Positions 7,207 through 15,035 of a stretch of DNA of 37,669 bases are shown here, piece after piece. The stretch is from an uncultured Acidobacteriota bacterium (lineage in GTDB: Bacteria > Acidobacteriota > Vicinamibacteria > Marinacidobacterales > SMYC01): contig CAMYKY010000016.1 in the NCBI GenBank assembly GCA_947259165.1, positions 1 through 37,669 of the forward strand. The letters are read 5' to 3'. The position numbers were made by a program, and so were the translations under genes. Position 1 is the first letter of the stretch, and each line of letters starts with the position of its first letter. The notes under the pieces were generated by a model. That model searched no databases. It saw only the letters and a program-made list of their open reading frames with translations, and was not told where the DNA came from.

Positions 7207-9083
7207 GTCGGCGGTGAATCTCGGCGGACAAAAGAGATAGCCTCGGGCGGGCAAATGAACTTGCAGGCCGCGCAGCCGGTGCACTGGAGGGCTTCCACTT
7301 CGATCTTGCCCAAGCCGTCCGCGGCAGGCACAAAAGCGGGGCATCCGAACTCGTCGATGCACGCGAGGCAACCGTCGCACAACGCCTCGTCGATGGTCGC
7401 GACGATGGCACGCCGGCCAATCTCGGAGGGCTCGAGTGCGCACGCCTGGCGAGAGACGACCATGGCCGGTCCATCGCTGCTCAAGGCTTCTTCGAGAATC
7501 CCGGGGAGCTTCTTCAGCTGAAACGATCCGACGACGCGAACGTAAGGAAGTCCGTAGGCTTTGCCCAGGTCTTCGATGGGAACGAGGGTGCGCGCATCGG
7601 AGTTTTGCCACGAGCCGGGATGTGGCTGCTGTCCCGTGGAACCGGTCACCGAGTTGTCCATTACCAAAACGGTGACGGGAAGCCTCTGATGGCTTATCTG
7701 AAGCAGCCCGGGCATGCCGGCGTGGTACATCGTCGAGTCGCCGATGACAGCGATGACCTTGCGGTGCGGGTTGAGCTCGGCGAGCGCAGCCGCCGTTCCC
7801 ATGCTCGCGCCCATCGACGTCATCGTCTGCAGGATGTTGAACGGTGGGAAAAAGCCGAGCGTATAGCAACCGATGTCTCCGACGACAATCGGGTCGTTGA
7901 TACCCAGGTTATCGAACGCTTGGGCGAGCGCGTAGTATGTCGTTCGGTGCGAGCAGCCGGAGCAAAAGGAAATCTGGCGATTGGGGATCGATGCCGGCTT
8001 CGCGGCTTCACCGGGAAGGCGCGGTGGCGTCCCCTCCACCAACGCATCGAGAGCGTCCACGACGTCGTCCGGCAAAGTTTCCCCGGTGCTTGGCAGCGCG
8101 CCCGATCGTCGACCGCGCACTTCGACGAGCTTTCCCATGGCGGCGGCTTCAAGAAGCAATCCCTCTTCGAGGTACGCAGCGACGTCTTCCACGACCAACA
8201 CCCGGTCCAGTGGCTCGAGGAACTTCCGTATGAGCGCGCGAGGGAGGGGGTTGACGCTCGACACTTTCAATAAAGCCACGCGGTTGTTGACGGCCAGCCG
8301 GTCCACCGCTTCTCGCGCGTAGTTGTACGCAAAGCCTGCGGCGGCGATACCGAGACGTTCGGTGCCGTTGCTCTCCCAGGTGTCGACTCCGAAGGCGTCG
8401 AGCATCCCCGCCGCCTGTCTCAGTTTCTTCTGTAGCCGTCCGTGAGGGGCCAGCGGTGGAAACGGACTCCACTGACGAGACGAATCGAAGTGCGGCTTCT
8501 TGTGAGGAGCTTCAATCGTTCCGAGCGTGAGCGCGCTCGTCATGTGAGCGAGCCGGGTGACCGAGCGGATCAAGACGGGAACTTTCAGACTTTCGGAGAT
8601 CTCGAACGCGCGTCGGGTGAGCTCGCGGGCCTCCTCGAGGGTTGATGGTTCGAGCGCGGGGATCTCCGCCATCTTCGCGTACAGGCGGTTGTCCTGCTCG
8701 TTGTTGGAGCTGATGCCTCCGGGATCGTCGACGGAGATGATCACGAGGCCCCCGGCAATGTCCACGAGGTTGAGCTGCATCAGAGAGTCGGCTGCGACAT
8801 TCAAGCCGACGTGTTTCGTGACGACGAGAGCTCTTGCTCCGGAGAAGGATGCACCCGTAGCGACATCGAAAGCGACTTTCTCGTTCACCGACCAGAAGGC
8901 ACTGAACCCGAGCACGGGCGCCGCCTCAATGAGTGTCTCCATGATCTCTGTCGATGGAGTCCCGGGATAACCCGTGGCGAGCTGGACGCCCGCCTCGATG
9001 GCGCCTCGCGCAAACGCCTCGTTCCCCAGAGCGAGGAGCGGCTCCTCGGGAGTGGGCGATAACAGAGTGGGGTTGAGTGTCAT
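7203..9083 (-). CDS. iorA: Indolepyruvate ferredoxin oxidoreductase, alpha subunit (copy 1)
   Basis: The product is 626 residues, normal for IorA. Domain order is visible: pyrimidine-binding domain with GYPGTPSTEI (residues 38-47); a middle transketolase-like domain; the TPP pyrophosphate domain with FCSGCSHRT, GDIGCYTLG, GDSTMYHAG and TGSTGQQP; and a C-terminal two-cluster ferredoxin domain with CDGCLAC...CP and CTGCAACKFICP, all cysteines present. The enzyme decarboxylates indolepyruvate and related arylpyruvates to the acyl-CoA, reducing ferredoxin. It is usually oxygen-sensitive, which suggests low-oxygen use. The ATG at 9083 has a GGAG-type ribosome site on the minus strand. The gene leads the minus-strand operon and faces the thiolase operon across a shared control region. 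A second copy lies at 10454. Confidence 0.95.
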   Translation of the reverse strand: MTLNPTLLSPTPEEPLLALGNEAFARGAIEAGVQLATGYPGTPSTEIMETLIEAAPVLGFSAFWSVNEKVAFDVATGASFSGARALVVTKHVGLNVAADSLMQLNLVDIAGGLVIISVDDPGGISSNNEQDNRLYAKMAEIPALEPSTLEEARELTRRAFEISESLKVPVLIRSVTRLAHMTSALTLGTIEAPHKKPHFDSSRQWSPFPPLAPHGRLQKKLRQAAGMLDAFGVDTWESNGTERLGIAAAGFAYNYAREAVDRLAVNNRVALLKVSSVNPLPRALIRKFLEPLDRVLVVEDVAAYLEEGLLLEAAAMGKLVEVRGRRSGALPSTGETLPDDVVDALDALVEGTPPRLPGEAAKPASIPNRQISFCSGCSHRTTYYALAQAFDNLGINDPIVVGDIGCYTLGFFPPFNILQTMTSMGASMGTAAALAELNPHRKVIAVIGDSTMYHAGMPGLLQISHQRLPVTVLVMDNSVTGSTGQQPHPGSWQNSDARTLVPIEDLGKAYGLPYVRVVGSFQLKKLPGILEEALSSDGPAMVVSRQACALEPSEIGRRAIVATIDEALCDGCLACIDEFGCPAFVPAADGLGKIEVEALQCTGCAACKFICPPEAISFVRRDSPPT

Positions 9084-9251
9084 GGTGACTCCAGCGCGAA
9101 AGCGCGCACCACGCGGGTCATTTGACGCAAAACCACCGCCTTGTTCGCTGGTAATAAGGGAACAAACGCCCTTGTCCAGCCTGCCCAGTGGTGATGCAAG
9201 ATCTTTTCCATTATTGGCGCGCGGTTTGCTTGTCAAAACGTGAGTCGATCT
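9084..9251. promoter_or_regulatory. Divergent control region between the two IOR operons
   Basis: This 168-base gap must hold the promoters of both divergent operons. It contains an inverted repeat TTGTTC (9141-9146) / GAACAA (9160-9165) with a 13-base spacer, overlapped by a second one, AAGGG (9156-9160) / CCCTT (9169-9173); either could be an operator. A GCGC-GAAA-GCGC hairpin (9094-9105) sits just upstream of the iorA ribosome site. I see no convincing -35/-10 pair; TTGTCC at 9172 with TGCAAG at 9195 is the best weak candidate toward the thiolase. No regulator gene is encoded in the window to pair with these sites. Confidence 0.4.
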
Positions 9252-10454
9252 ATGACGATGCCGTGCATTCCCTACGGTGGTTATTGGTCGACACCGTTTG
9301 CCCGCTGGCAAGGCTCGTTCGCGGATCTACACAGCATCGAGTTTGCGGCCCATGTGGCCAGGCTCGAGCTCAAAAAACGGGACATCGCGCCCGAGTCTTT
9401 CGACTATGGTGTCTTGGGGATCACGATCCCGCAGCGCTCGTCTTTCTACGGTCTTCCGTGGTTGATGGGCATGATCGGGGCCTCGCGGGTGCCCGGGCCA
9501 ACGATCTCTCAGGCGTGTGCCACTAGCGTGCGAAGCGTTGCATCCGCCGTCGATGAGATAGTGCGCGGTGCCTCGGAAACGGCCCTGGTCGTTACCGCGG
9601 ATCGCACTTCCAACGGGCCACACCTCTACTACCCCAAACCGTCGGGACCGGGAGGCACGGGCGACCACGAGAACTGGGTGCTCGACAACTTCTCGTGTGA
9701 TCCGTTTGCGAAGGTCTCAATGATCGAGACCGGCGAGAACGTCGCCCGCAAATGGGAGCTCGGCACCGAAGCGCAGCACGAAGTGGTGCTTCGCCGCCAT
9801 CAGCAGTATCACGACGCGCTCGCCGACGATGCCGCTTTCCTGAAGCGCTTCATGACGCTTCCTTTCGAAGTGCCGGACAAGCGGTACCGCAAGACGGTCG
9901 CGACCTTGGACGGGGACGAAGGCATCCATCCCACGACGTCCGAAGGATTAGCCGCGCTCCGTCCGGTCGTGGCCGGGGGCACGATCACCTTCGGAGGGCA
10001 AACGCACCCTGCGGACGGTAACGCCGCTCTCATCGTCACCTCCGAAGAGCGAGCGCGCGCGCTTTCGCGGGACGGCTCGATTGCCATCCGCATCCTCTCG
10101 TTCGGTCAGGCGCGTGCCGACAAGGCTTTCATGCCCGAGGCGCCGATCGCGGCGGCGAGTCAAGCCCTCGACGCCGCCGGCATTCGCATCGGGGCTGTGG
10201 ACGCGATCAAGTCCCACAATCCCTTCGCGGTGAACGACCTTGGGTTTGCGCGCGAGATGGGCGTCGACGTGATGACGATGAACAACTTCGGCTGTTCTTT
10301 GATCTGGGGTCACCCGCAAGGACCGACCGGGTTGCGTGGCATCATCGAGCTCATCGAAGAGCTCACGCTTCGAGGTGGAGGCGTGGGCCTGTTCCACGGT
10401 TGCGCCGCGGGGGACACGGCTATGGCCGTTATCTTGAAAGTGGAAAACGGCTAA
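9252..10454 (+). CDS. Thiolase-family acyl-CoA acetyltransferase (proposed aminobenzoylacetyl-CoA thiolase)
   Basis: The product is 400 residues, standard for thiolases. The nucleophilic Cys89 lies in SQACATSV, the same number as in the classic biosynthetic thiolase. His354 in WGHPQGPTG and Cys384 in FHGCAAGD complete the active site, and SHNPFAVND replaces the usual NEAFA loop, as in a divergent thiolase branch. I use the ATG at 9252; an in-frame GTG at 9240 gives only four more residues and neither has a strong ribosome site. The stop overlaps the next start (TAATG). As first gene of the plus-strand operon with a dehydrogenase and a mutase, it would do the last step: CoA-dependent cleavage of a 3-oxoacyl-CoA to acetyl-CoA and an aroyl-CoA. 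The substrate is inferred from context. Confidence 0.9.
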   Translation: MTMPCIPYGGYWSTPFARWQGSFADLHSIEFAAHVARLELKKRDIAPESFDYGVLGITIPQRSSFYGLPWLMGMIGASRVPGPTISQACATSVRSVASAVDEIVRGASETALVVTADRTSNGPHLYYPKPSGPGGTGDHENWVLDNFSCDPFAKVSMIETGENVARKWELGTEAQHEVVLRRHQQYHDALADDAAFLKRFMTLPFEVPDKRYRKTVATLDGDEGIHPTTSEGLAALRPVVAGGTITFGGQTHPADGNAALIVTSEERARALSRDGSIAIRILSFGQARADKAFMPEAPIAAASQALDAAGIRIGAVDAIKSHNPFAVNDLGFAREMGVDVMTMNNFGCSLIWGHPQGPTGLRGIIELIEELTLRGGGVGLFHGCAAGDTAMAVILKVENG

Positions 10455-12292
10455 TGAAGGCCGGCGACGAAGTTCTGCAGGGTCGAGCTGGTACGACCGC
10501 GTGCCTCCTGGGTAATCTCGCCATCGTCCGCGGAGCTCTCGAAGCGGGCGTGCAGTTTGTCTCCGGCTATCCCGGAACCCCCGCTTCCGAGATCGGAGAC
10601 ACCTTCGCCCGCATCGCCAGCGAGGCGGATGTTCTCTTCGAGTACTCGGTCAACGAGAAGATCGCCGTGGAGATAGCCTTCGCCGCCAGCCAGGCCGGCG
10701 CTCGGTCGCTTTGCAGCATGAAGCACGTCGGGTTGAGCTACGCAGGCGATCCAATCTCCACGATTCCGTATGTTGGCGTCGGAGGCGGGATGGTGATCGT
10801 TTCTGCCGGCGACCCTTCCGCCATCACCAGTCCCAACGAACAAGACCAACGCCACTACAGCAGCTTTCTCTTCTATCCGGTTTTCGATCCCGCGACGCCC
10901 GAAGACGCGAAGAACATGACGCGGTACGCGTTCGACTTTTCGGAGAGAACGCGTCTACCGGTTCTGCTGCGTCCAACGACACGGGTGTGTCACACGAGCG
11001 GCATGGTGCGTCTCGGCCAGCTTCCGCAGGCGAAAAACGCGCTCGGGTTCGAGAAGGACCCCAACGCTTACGTCCCCATTCCGGCCAATGTCCAAAGGAT
11101 GCGCCGAGAGCTATCCGCTCGCTGGGATCTTGCGGAGCAACTTCTTGGAGAATCGGATTTTTTTTCTCACACCGGTGACGGCAAGCACGGGATTGTCGCG
11201 GGGGGTGTCCCGTATGCCTACCTGGATCAGGTGATTCGCGAGCTGGGTCTCGAGAGTGATGTGTCCGTACTCAAGGTCGGAGCCTATCCGATACCGGAGT
11301 CGGTGCTCTCCGAGTTTCTCGCCTCGGTGGAATCGGTACTCGTCGTCGAAGAGCTCACGCCCTTCATCGAAGACACGGTGACACTCTCGGCGTATCGAAA
11401 CAGGGTACAGATTCCGATTCTCGGGAAACGTACCGGGCATTTTCCCGAGGCGTTCGAGTACTCGCCCGAGCTCGTCGAAGACGCCGTACGGAATTACCTG
11501 CAATTAGGCGCGCGCGCGAAGCGAACACTGGATGTTCCGGAGCTACCACCGCGCCCGCCGGTGCTGTGTGCCGGGTGCTCCCACCGAACGAGCTTCTACT
11601 TGACGCGAAAAGTGTTTGGCAAGAAGACCGTCTACTGCAACGACATCGGCTGCTACACCCTCGGCTACGGTGAGGTGTTGGATTCTTGCGACACCGTGCT
11701 GTGTATGGGCTCGAGCATCACTCAGGCATCAGGAATCGCCCGAATGACCGGCGAGCGCGCCGTCGCTTATATTGGTGACTCCACATTCTTCCATAGCGGC
11801 CTTCCAGCTCTCGTCAACGCCGTCCAGGCGGACGACGCGGTGACGGTCGTCATTCTCAATAATTACGTCACCGGGATGACCGGCTTCCAGCCTAGTCCAA
11901 CAACGACGCCTCACTTCAACATCGAAGACGCGGTCAAAGGCCTCGGCGTCCATACCGTGTTGTCCGCCAACCCTTTCGAGGAAGACCTTGCTCTCGACGT
12001 CTTGAAGCAAGCGAGAGGCGGCACCGGGGTCAACGTCGTCGTGTTCAACGCACCGTGTGTGGTGAACGAGACGAAGCTCGGGACCCGTATGGATCGCCCC
12101 GCCTACGAAGTCGATCAAGTGCTGTGTAACGAGTGCTCGTTGTGCGTTCGTCTTATCGGCTGCCCTGCGATCTTCATCGAAGACGGCCGCTACGTCATCG
12201 ACCAGGAGCTTTGCGACGGCTGTGACCTTTGTGCGAGCGTCTGCAACCGAGGCGCCATTCACGCGTTAGCCCCGGTGAGTCCAGTGAAGTGA
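10454..12292 (+). CDS. iorA: Indolepyruvate ferredoxin oxidoreductase, alpha subunit (copy 2)
   Basis: The product is 612 residues and parallels copy 1 in domain order: GYPGTPASEI (residues 38-47), CAGCSHRT, NDIGCYTLGYG, GDSTFFHSG and TGMTGFQP in the TPP domains, then a C-terminal pair of iron-sulfur motifs, CNECSLCVRLIGCP and CDGCDLCASVCNRG. All expected cluster cysteines are present. It differs clearly in sequence from copy 1, so this is an old paralogue or separate acquisition, not a recent duplication. The ATG overlaps the thiolase stop and its own stop overlaps the iorB start, so it is embedded in the pathway operon. The two copies may prefer different arylpyruvates (indole-, phenyl-, hydroxyphenylpyruvate). 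Expected role: indolepyruvate to indoleacetyl-CoA. Confidence 0.95.
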   Translation: MKAGDEVLQGRAGTTACLLGNLAIVRGALEAGVQFVSGYPGTPASEIGDTFARIASEADVLFEYSVNEKIAVEIAFAASQAGARSLCSMKHVGLSYAGDPISTIPYVGVGGGMVIVSAGDPSAITSPNEQDQRHYSSFLFYPVFDPATPEDAKNMTRYAFDFSERTRLPVLLRPTTRVCHTSGMVRLGQLPQAKNALGFEKDPNAYVPIPANVQRMRRELSARWDLAEQLLGESDFFSHTGDGKHGIVAGGVPYAYLDQVIRELGLESDVSVLKVGAYPIPESVLSEFLASVESVLVVEELTPFIEDTVTLSAYRNRVQIPILGKRTGHFPEAFEYSPELVEDAVRNYLQLGARAKRTLDVPELPPRPPVLCAGCSHRTSFYLTRKVFGKKTVYCNDIGCYTLGYGEVLDSCDTVLCMGSSITQASGIARMTGERAVAYIGDSTFFHSGLPALVNAVQADDAVTVVILNNYVTGMTGFQPSPTTTPHFNIEDAVKGLGVHTVLSANPFEEDLALDVLKQARGGTGVNVVVFNAPCVVNETKLGTRMDRPAYEVDQVLCNECSLCVRLIGCPAIFIEDGRYVIDQELCDGCDLCASVCNRGAIHALAPVSPVK

Positions 12293-12909
12293 TTGAAGAT
12301 GCGAGCAACAATGGCCGCCATCCGTGGCGCATTTTGACCGTCGGTACCGGAGGGCAAGGGGTTCTGACGGCCGCTCACTTGTTGAGTCGATTCTTCGTCG
12401 CACGCGGACATGAAGTCGTGAGCGGGCAGCTGCACGGCATGGCGCAGCGCGGGGGTTCGGTTCAGTCATCGGTCATGGTCGACTGCGGCATCAGCCCGGT
12501 CATACCGGAAGGCAAGGCGGACTTCGTCTTGGCTCTCGAGCCCATTGAGTGCGCTCGCGCTCTGCGCTTCGTCTCGTCGCGGACAAATGTGTTCATGAAC
12601 ACGGCGATGGTGACGCCATTCGTCGTAGCGCAAGACCAAGTCAGAAACCGCGATATGGGTCCTCCGAGTGTGCAGGAGCTCGAGCAGGCGATTGCGTCGG
12701 TGACGTCGCGTCTGCGTGTGACCGATGCGACCGCTCTCGCGGAGCAGGCGGGCTCGATCCGGACGCTCAACCTGGTGATGCTCGGCTCTTTATTCGGTGC
12801 GGACCTACTTCCTTATCGGCCCGCGGATTTCACCGACACGGTGGCTCTTGCCGAGGAGAACCGACGAGCCTTTATGAGCGGGGTGACGTGGAGTAGCGTC
12901 TTGTCATGA
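12289..12909 (+). CDS. iorB: Indolepyruvate ferredoxin oxidoreductase, beta subunit (copy 2)
   Basis: The product is 206 residues if started at the GTG at 12289, which overlaps the iorA stop (GTGA). An upstream ATG at 12229 in the same frame would lie inside iorA and add an Arg-rich non-conserved leader, so I reject it. The gamma-domain signatures TVGTGGQGVLTAAHLL and GQLHGMAQRGGSVQSS are clear. It pairs with the alpha subunit immediately upstream to form the second arylpyruvate oxidoreductase. Its stop overlaps the hyuA start by four bases, physically linking arylacetyl-CoA formation to the ring-opening enzyme. Confidence 0.92.
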   Translation: MIEDASNNGRHPWRILTVGTGGQGVLTAAHLLSRFFVARGHEVVSGQLHGMAQRGGSVQSSVMVDCGISPVIPEGKADFVLALEPIECARALRFVSSRTNVFMNTAMVTPFVVAQDQVRNRDMGPPSVQELEQAIASVTSRLRVTDATALAEQAGSIRTLNLVMLGSLFGADLLPYRPADFTDTVALAEENRRAFMSGVTWSSVLS

Positions 12910-15035
12910 GCCTCAAGATCGGGATCGACGTGGGTGGAACCTTCACCGACTTTCTCGTCGCGGACGGAGACTCCGCCACAACGTTCAAAGTCCTGTCCAC
13001 CCCGTCCGACCCGTCTATCGGGCTCATCGACGGCCTGACCGAGATCGCGGGCAGCCGCGATGTGAGCCTCTCGGAGCTCGCGCGCTCGATCGACACGATC
13101 GTCCATGGCACTACGGTGACCACCAACGCGGTTCTCACGCACACCGGAGCCAAAACCGGGCTGGTGACGACCCAAGGGGTGCGCGACGCCCTAGAGATGC
13201 GGCGCGGGATTCGAGAGGAGCAATACAACAATCGCTACACCAACGTGCCGCCGCTGGTTCCACGCTACTTGCGCGCTCCGGTGGCGGGTCGGCTCGACTA
13301 TAAAGGTGACGAGCTCGAAGCCTTGGAGCTCGATGACGTGCGGGAGGCCGTCCGTCTCTTCAAGCTCGAAGGCGTCGAATCGGTCGCGGTGTGTTTCATG
13401 AACGCCTTCGCCAATCCGCAGCACGAACGCGAGGCGGCGAAGCTCATCGAAAGTGAGCTTCCCGGTGCGTACGTCACCATCTCCACCGACCTTCTGCCGT
13501 CGATACGATTCTACGAGCGCGTGAGCACAACCGTGCTCAACTCGTATGTGGGGCCCAAGCTGAGCTCCTATCTGGACAGTCTCGTGTTACGCCTGCAAGA
13601 GATTGGCTTCGGCGGCGTTCTTCTCATCATGCAGTCGAATGGCGGCGTGATGGCGCCCGAGGTCGCTCGGGACAAAGCTTCGCTCACGTTGCTGTCGGGG
13701 CCGGCGGCGGGTCCGCGGGCCGGGCTCACGTACTCACGCGCGCACGGACACGATAGCTGCATCACCGTCGACATGGGAGGGACGAGCTTCGATGCCGCGC
13801 TCGTTCGAGACGGTGCCCCTATCGTCGTCAACGAAGGCGAGATCAACCGCTACCGGATCGCGCTACCCATGCTCGGGATCGTCACCATCGGGGCCGGCGG
13901 AGGCAGCGTTGGGTGGATCGATGAAGGCGGGCTTTTGCGTATGGGCCCTGAGAGCGCGGGCGCCGACCCGGGGCCCGCTTGCTACGGGAAGGGAGGTCGG
14001 CGCCCGACGTGTACCGACGCAGATCTCGTTCTCGGCTACCTCGATCCTGACTTCTTCGCCGGCGGCAAGATTCGCCTGGATGTAGAAGCGAGTCGGGGCG
14101 CCATCGAGGAGCACACTGCGAAACCGTTGAACCTGCCGATCGAAGAGGCAGCGGCGGGGATGTATCGCATCATCAACAACAACATGGCGCAAGGCGTCCG
14201 CGAGATCACCGTGAAGCGCGGTTACGACCCGAGGGAGTTCCCCATGGTCGTCGCCGGCGGCGCTGGGCCAATCCATGCCTGCTTGATTGCCGACGAGCTC
14301 GACATCCCCATGTTCTTGGTCCCGCGGGAGTCTTCCATCTTCTGCGCCGCGGGCATGCTCATGAGCGATTTGCAGCATGATTTCGTCCGTTCCTTCGTCG
14401 GAGATCTGGACAAGCTGGATTGGGACGCACTCGGCCGCGTGCTCACGGATATGGTGGAAGAAGGGACACGCCTTCTCGCTGCGGAGAAGATCCCGGAAGA
14501 CCGCTCGCAGTTCCAGGTAAGCCTCGACTGTCGCTACGTGAAGCAATACCACGAGGTTTCCTTCCCGGTTTCCGTGGATGCTGTTTGCCAGGCGCAGCTC
14601 GGCGAGATTGCCACCCTTTTTCACCGAGAGCACAACCGTATGTTCGGCTACTCTCTCGAACAGGAAGGCACACCCATCGAGCTCATCAACATCCGGCTCC
14701 GCGCGGTCGGGACCACCGAAAAACCGGCGCGCGCCGCGGAAGAGCCTTCCGGAGCCGACCCCGATGAGGCGCTCAAGGGTGAGCGTCGCCTGTTCGTTCC
14801 CGAAGACAACGGCTTCGCGAATGCCCCGGTTTACGACGGAAACCGTACCCGGCACGGGCACCGCATCGTCGGGCCGGCACTCATCGAGCAGGTGAACACG
14901 ACGGTCTTTCTTTCTCGCTCGTACGATTGCGTTTGCGACAAATACGGTTCCTTCGCCGTTTACCAAAAGGGCAAAGAGAACCGAGGTGCAGTTACACCAG
15001 GCGATTCAGCCGCAACCGGAGGCACCGCGGCATGA
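12906..15035 (+). CDS. hyuA: Hydantoinase/oxoprolinase family protein, A subunit (proposed ATP-dependent lactam-opening enzyme)
   Basis: The product is 709 residues, typical for HyuA. ATP-binding signatures of the ASKHA-like fold are visible: DVGGTFTD (residues 8-15), HGTTVTTNAVL, DMGGTSFDAAL and the Gly-rich GAGGGSVGW. With HyuB the family hydrolyses hydantoins or 5-oxoproline at ATP cost, or carboxylates ketones such as acetone and acetophenone. No partner for amino acid racemisation or carbamoyl removal is present, so ordinary hydantoin use is unlikely. In the indoleacetate pathway a hydantoinase-like pair opens the five-membered lactam of oxindole-acetate; with a molybdenum hydroxylase and IORs in the same operon, that is my preferred role. 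ATGA overlaps join it to iorB upstream and hyuB downstream. Confidence 0.9.
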   Translation: MSLKIGIDVGGTFTDFLVADGDSATTFKVLSTPSDPSIGLIDGLTEIAGSRDVSLSELARSIDTIVHGTTVTTNAVLTHTGAKTGLVTTQGVRDALEMRRGIREEQYNNRYTNVPPLVPRYLRAPVAGRLDYKGDELEALELDDVREAVRLFKLEGVESVAVCFMNAFANPQHEREAAKLIESELPGAYVTISTDLLPSIRFYERVSTTVLNSYVGPKLSSYLDSLVLRLQEIGFGGVLLIMQSNGGVMAPEVARDKASLTLLSGPAAGPRAGLTYSRAHGHDSCITVDMGGTSFDAALVRDGAPIVVNEGEINRYRIALPMLGIVTIGAGGGSVGWIDEGGLLRMGPESAGADPGPACYGKGGRRPTCTDADLVLGYLDPDFFAGGKIRLDVEASRGAIEEHTAKPLNLPIEEAAAGMYRIINNNMAQGVREITVKRGYDPREFPMVVAGGAGPIHACLIADELDIPMFLVPRESSIFCAAGMLMSDLQHDFVRSFVGDLDKLDWDALGRVLTDMVEEGTRLLAAEKIPEDRSQFQVSLDCRYVKQYHEVSFPVSVDAVCQAQLGEIATLFHREHNRMFGYSLEQEGTPIELINIRLRAVGTTEKPARAAEEPSGADPDEALKGERRLFVPEDNGFANAPVYDGNRTRHGHRIVGPALIEQVNTTVFLSRSYDCVCDKYGSFAVYQKGKENRGAVTPGDSAATGGTAA

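Noticed and set aside
7207..7869. N-terminal extension of iorB (copy 1) upstream of 7206
   Set aside because: The extension is Arg-rich, overlaps iorA in another frame, and lies before the conserved GVGGQG opening; the ATGA overlap gives a better start.
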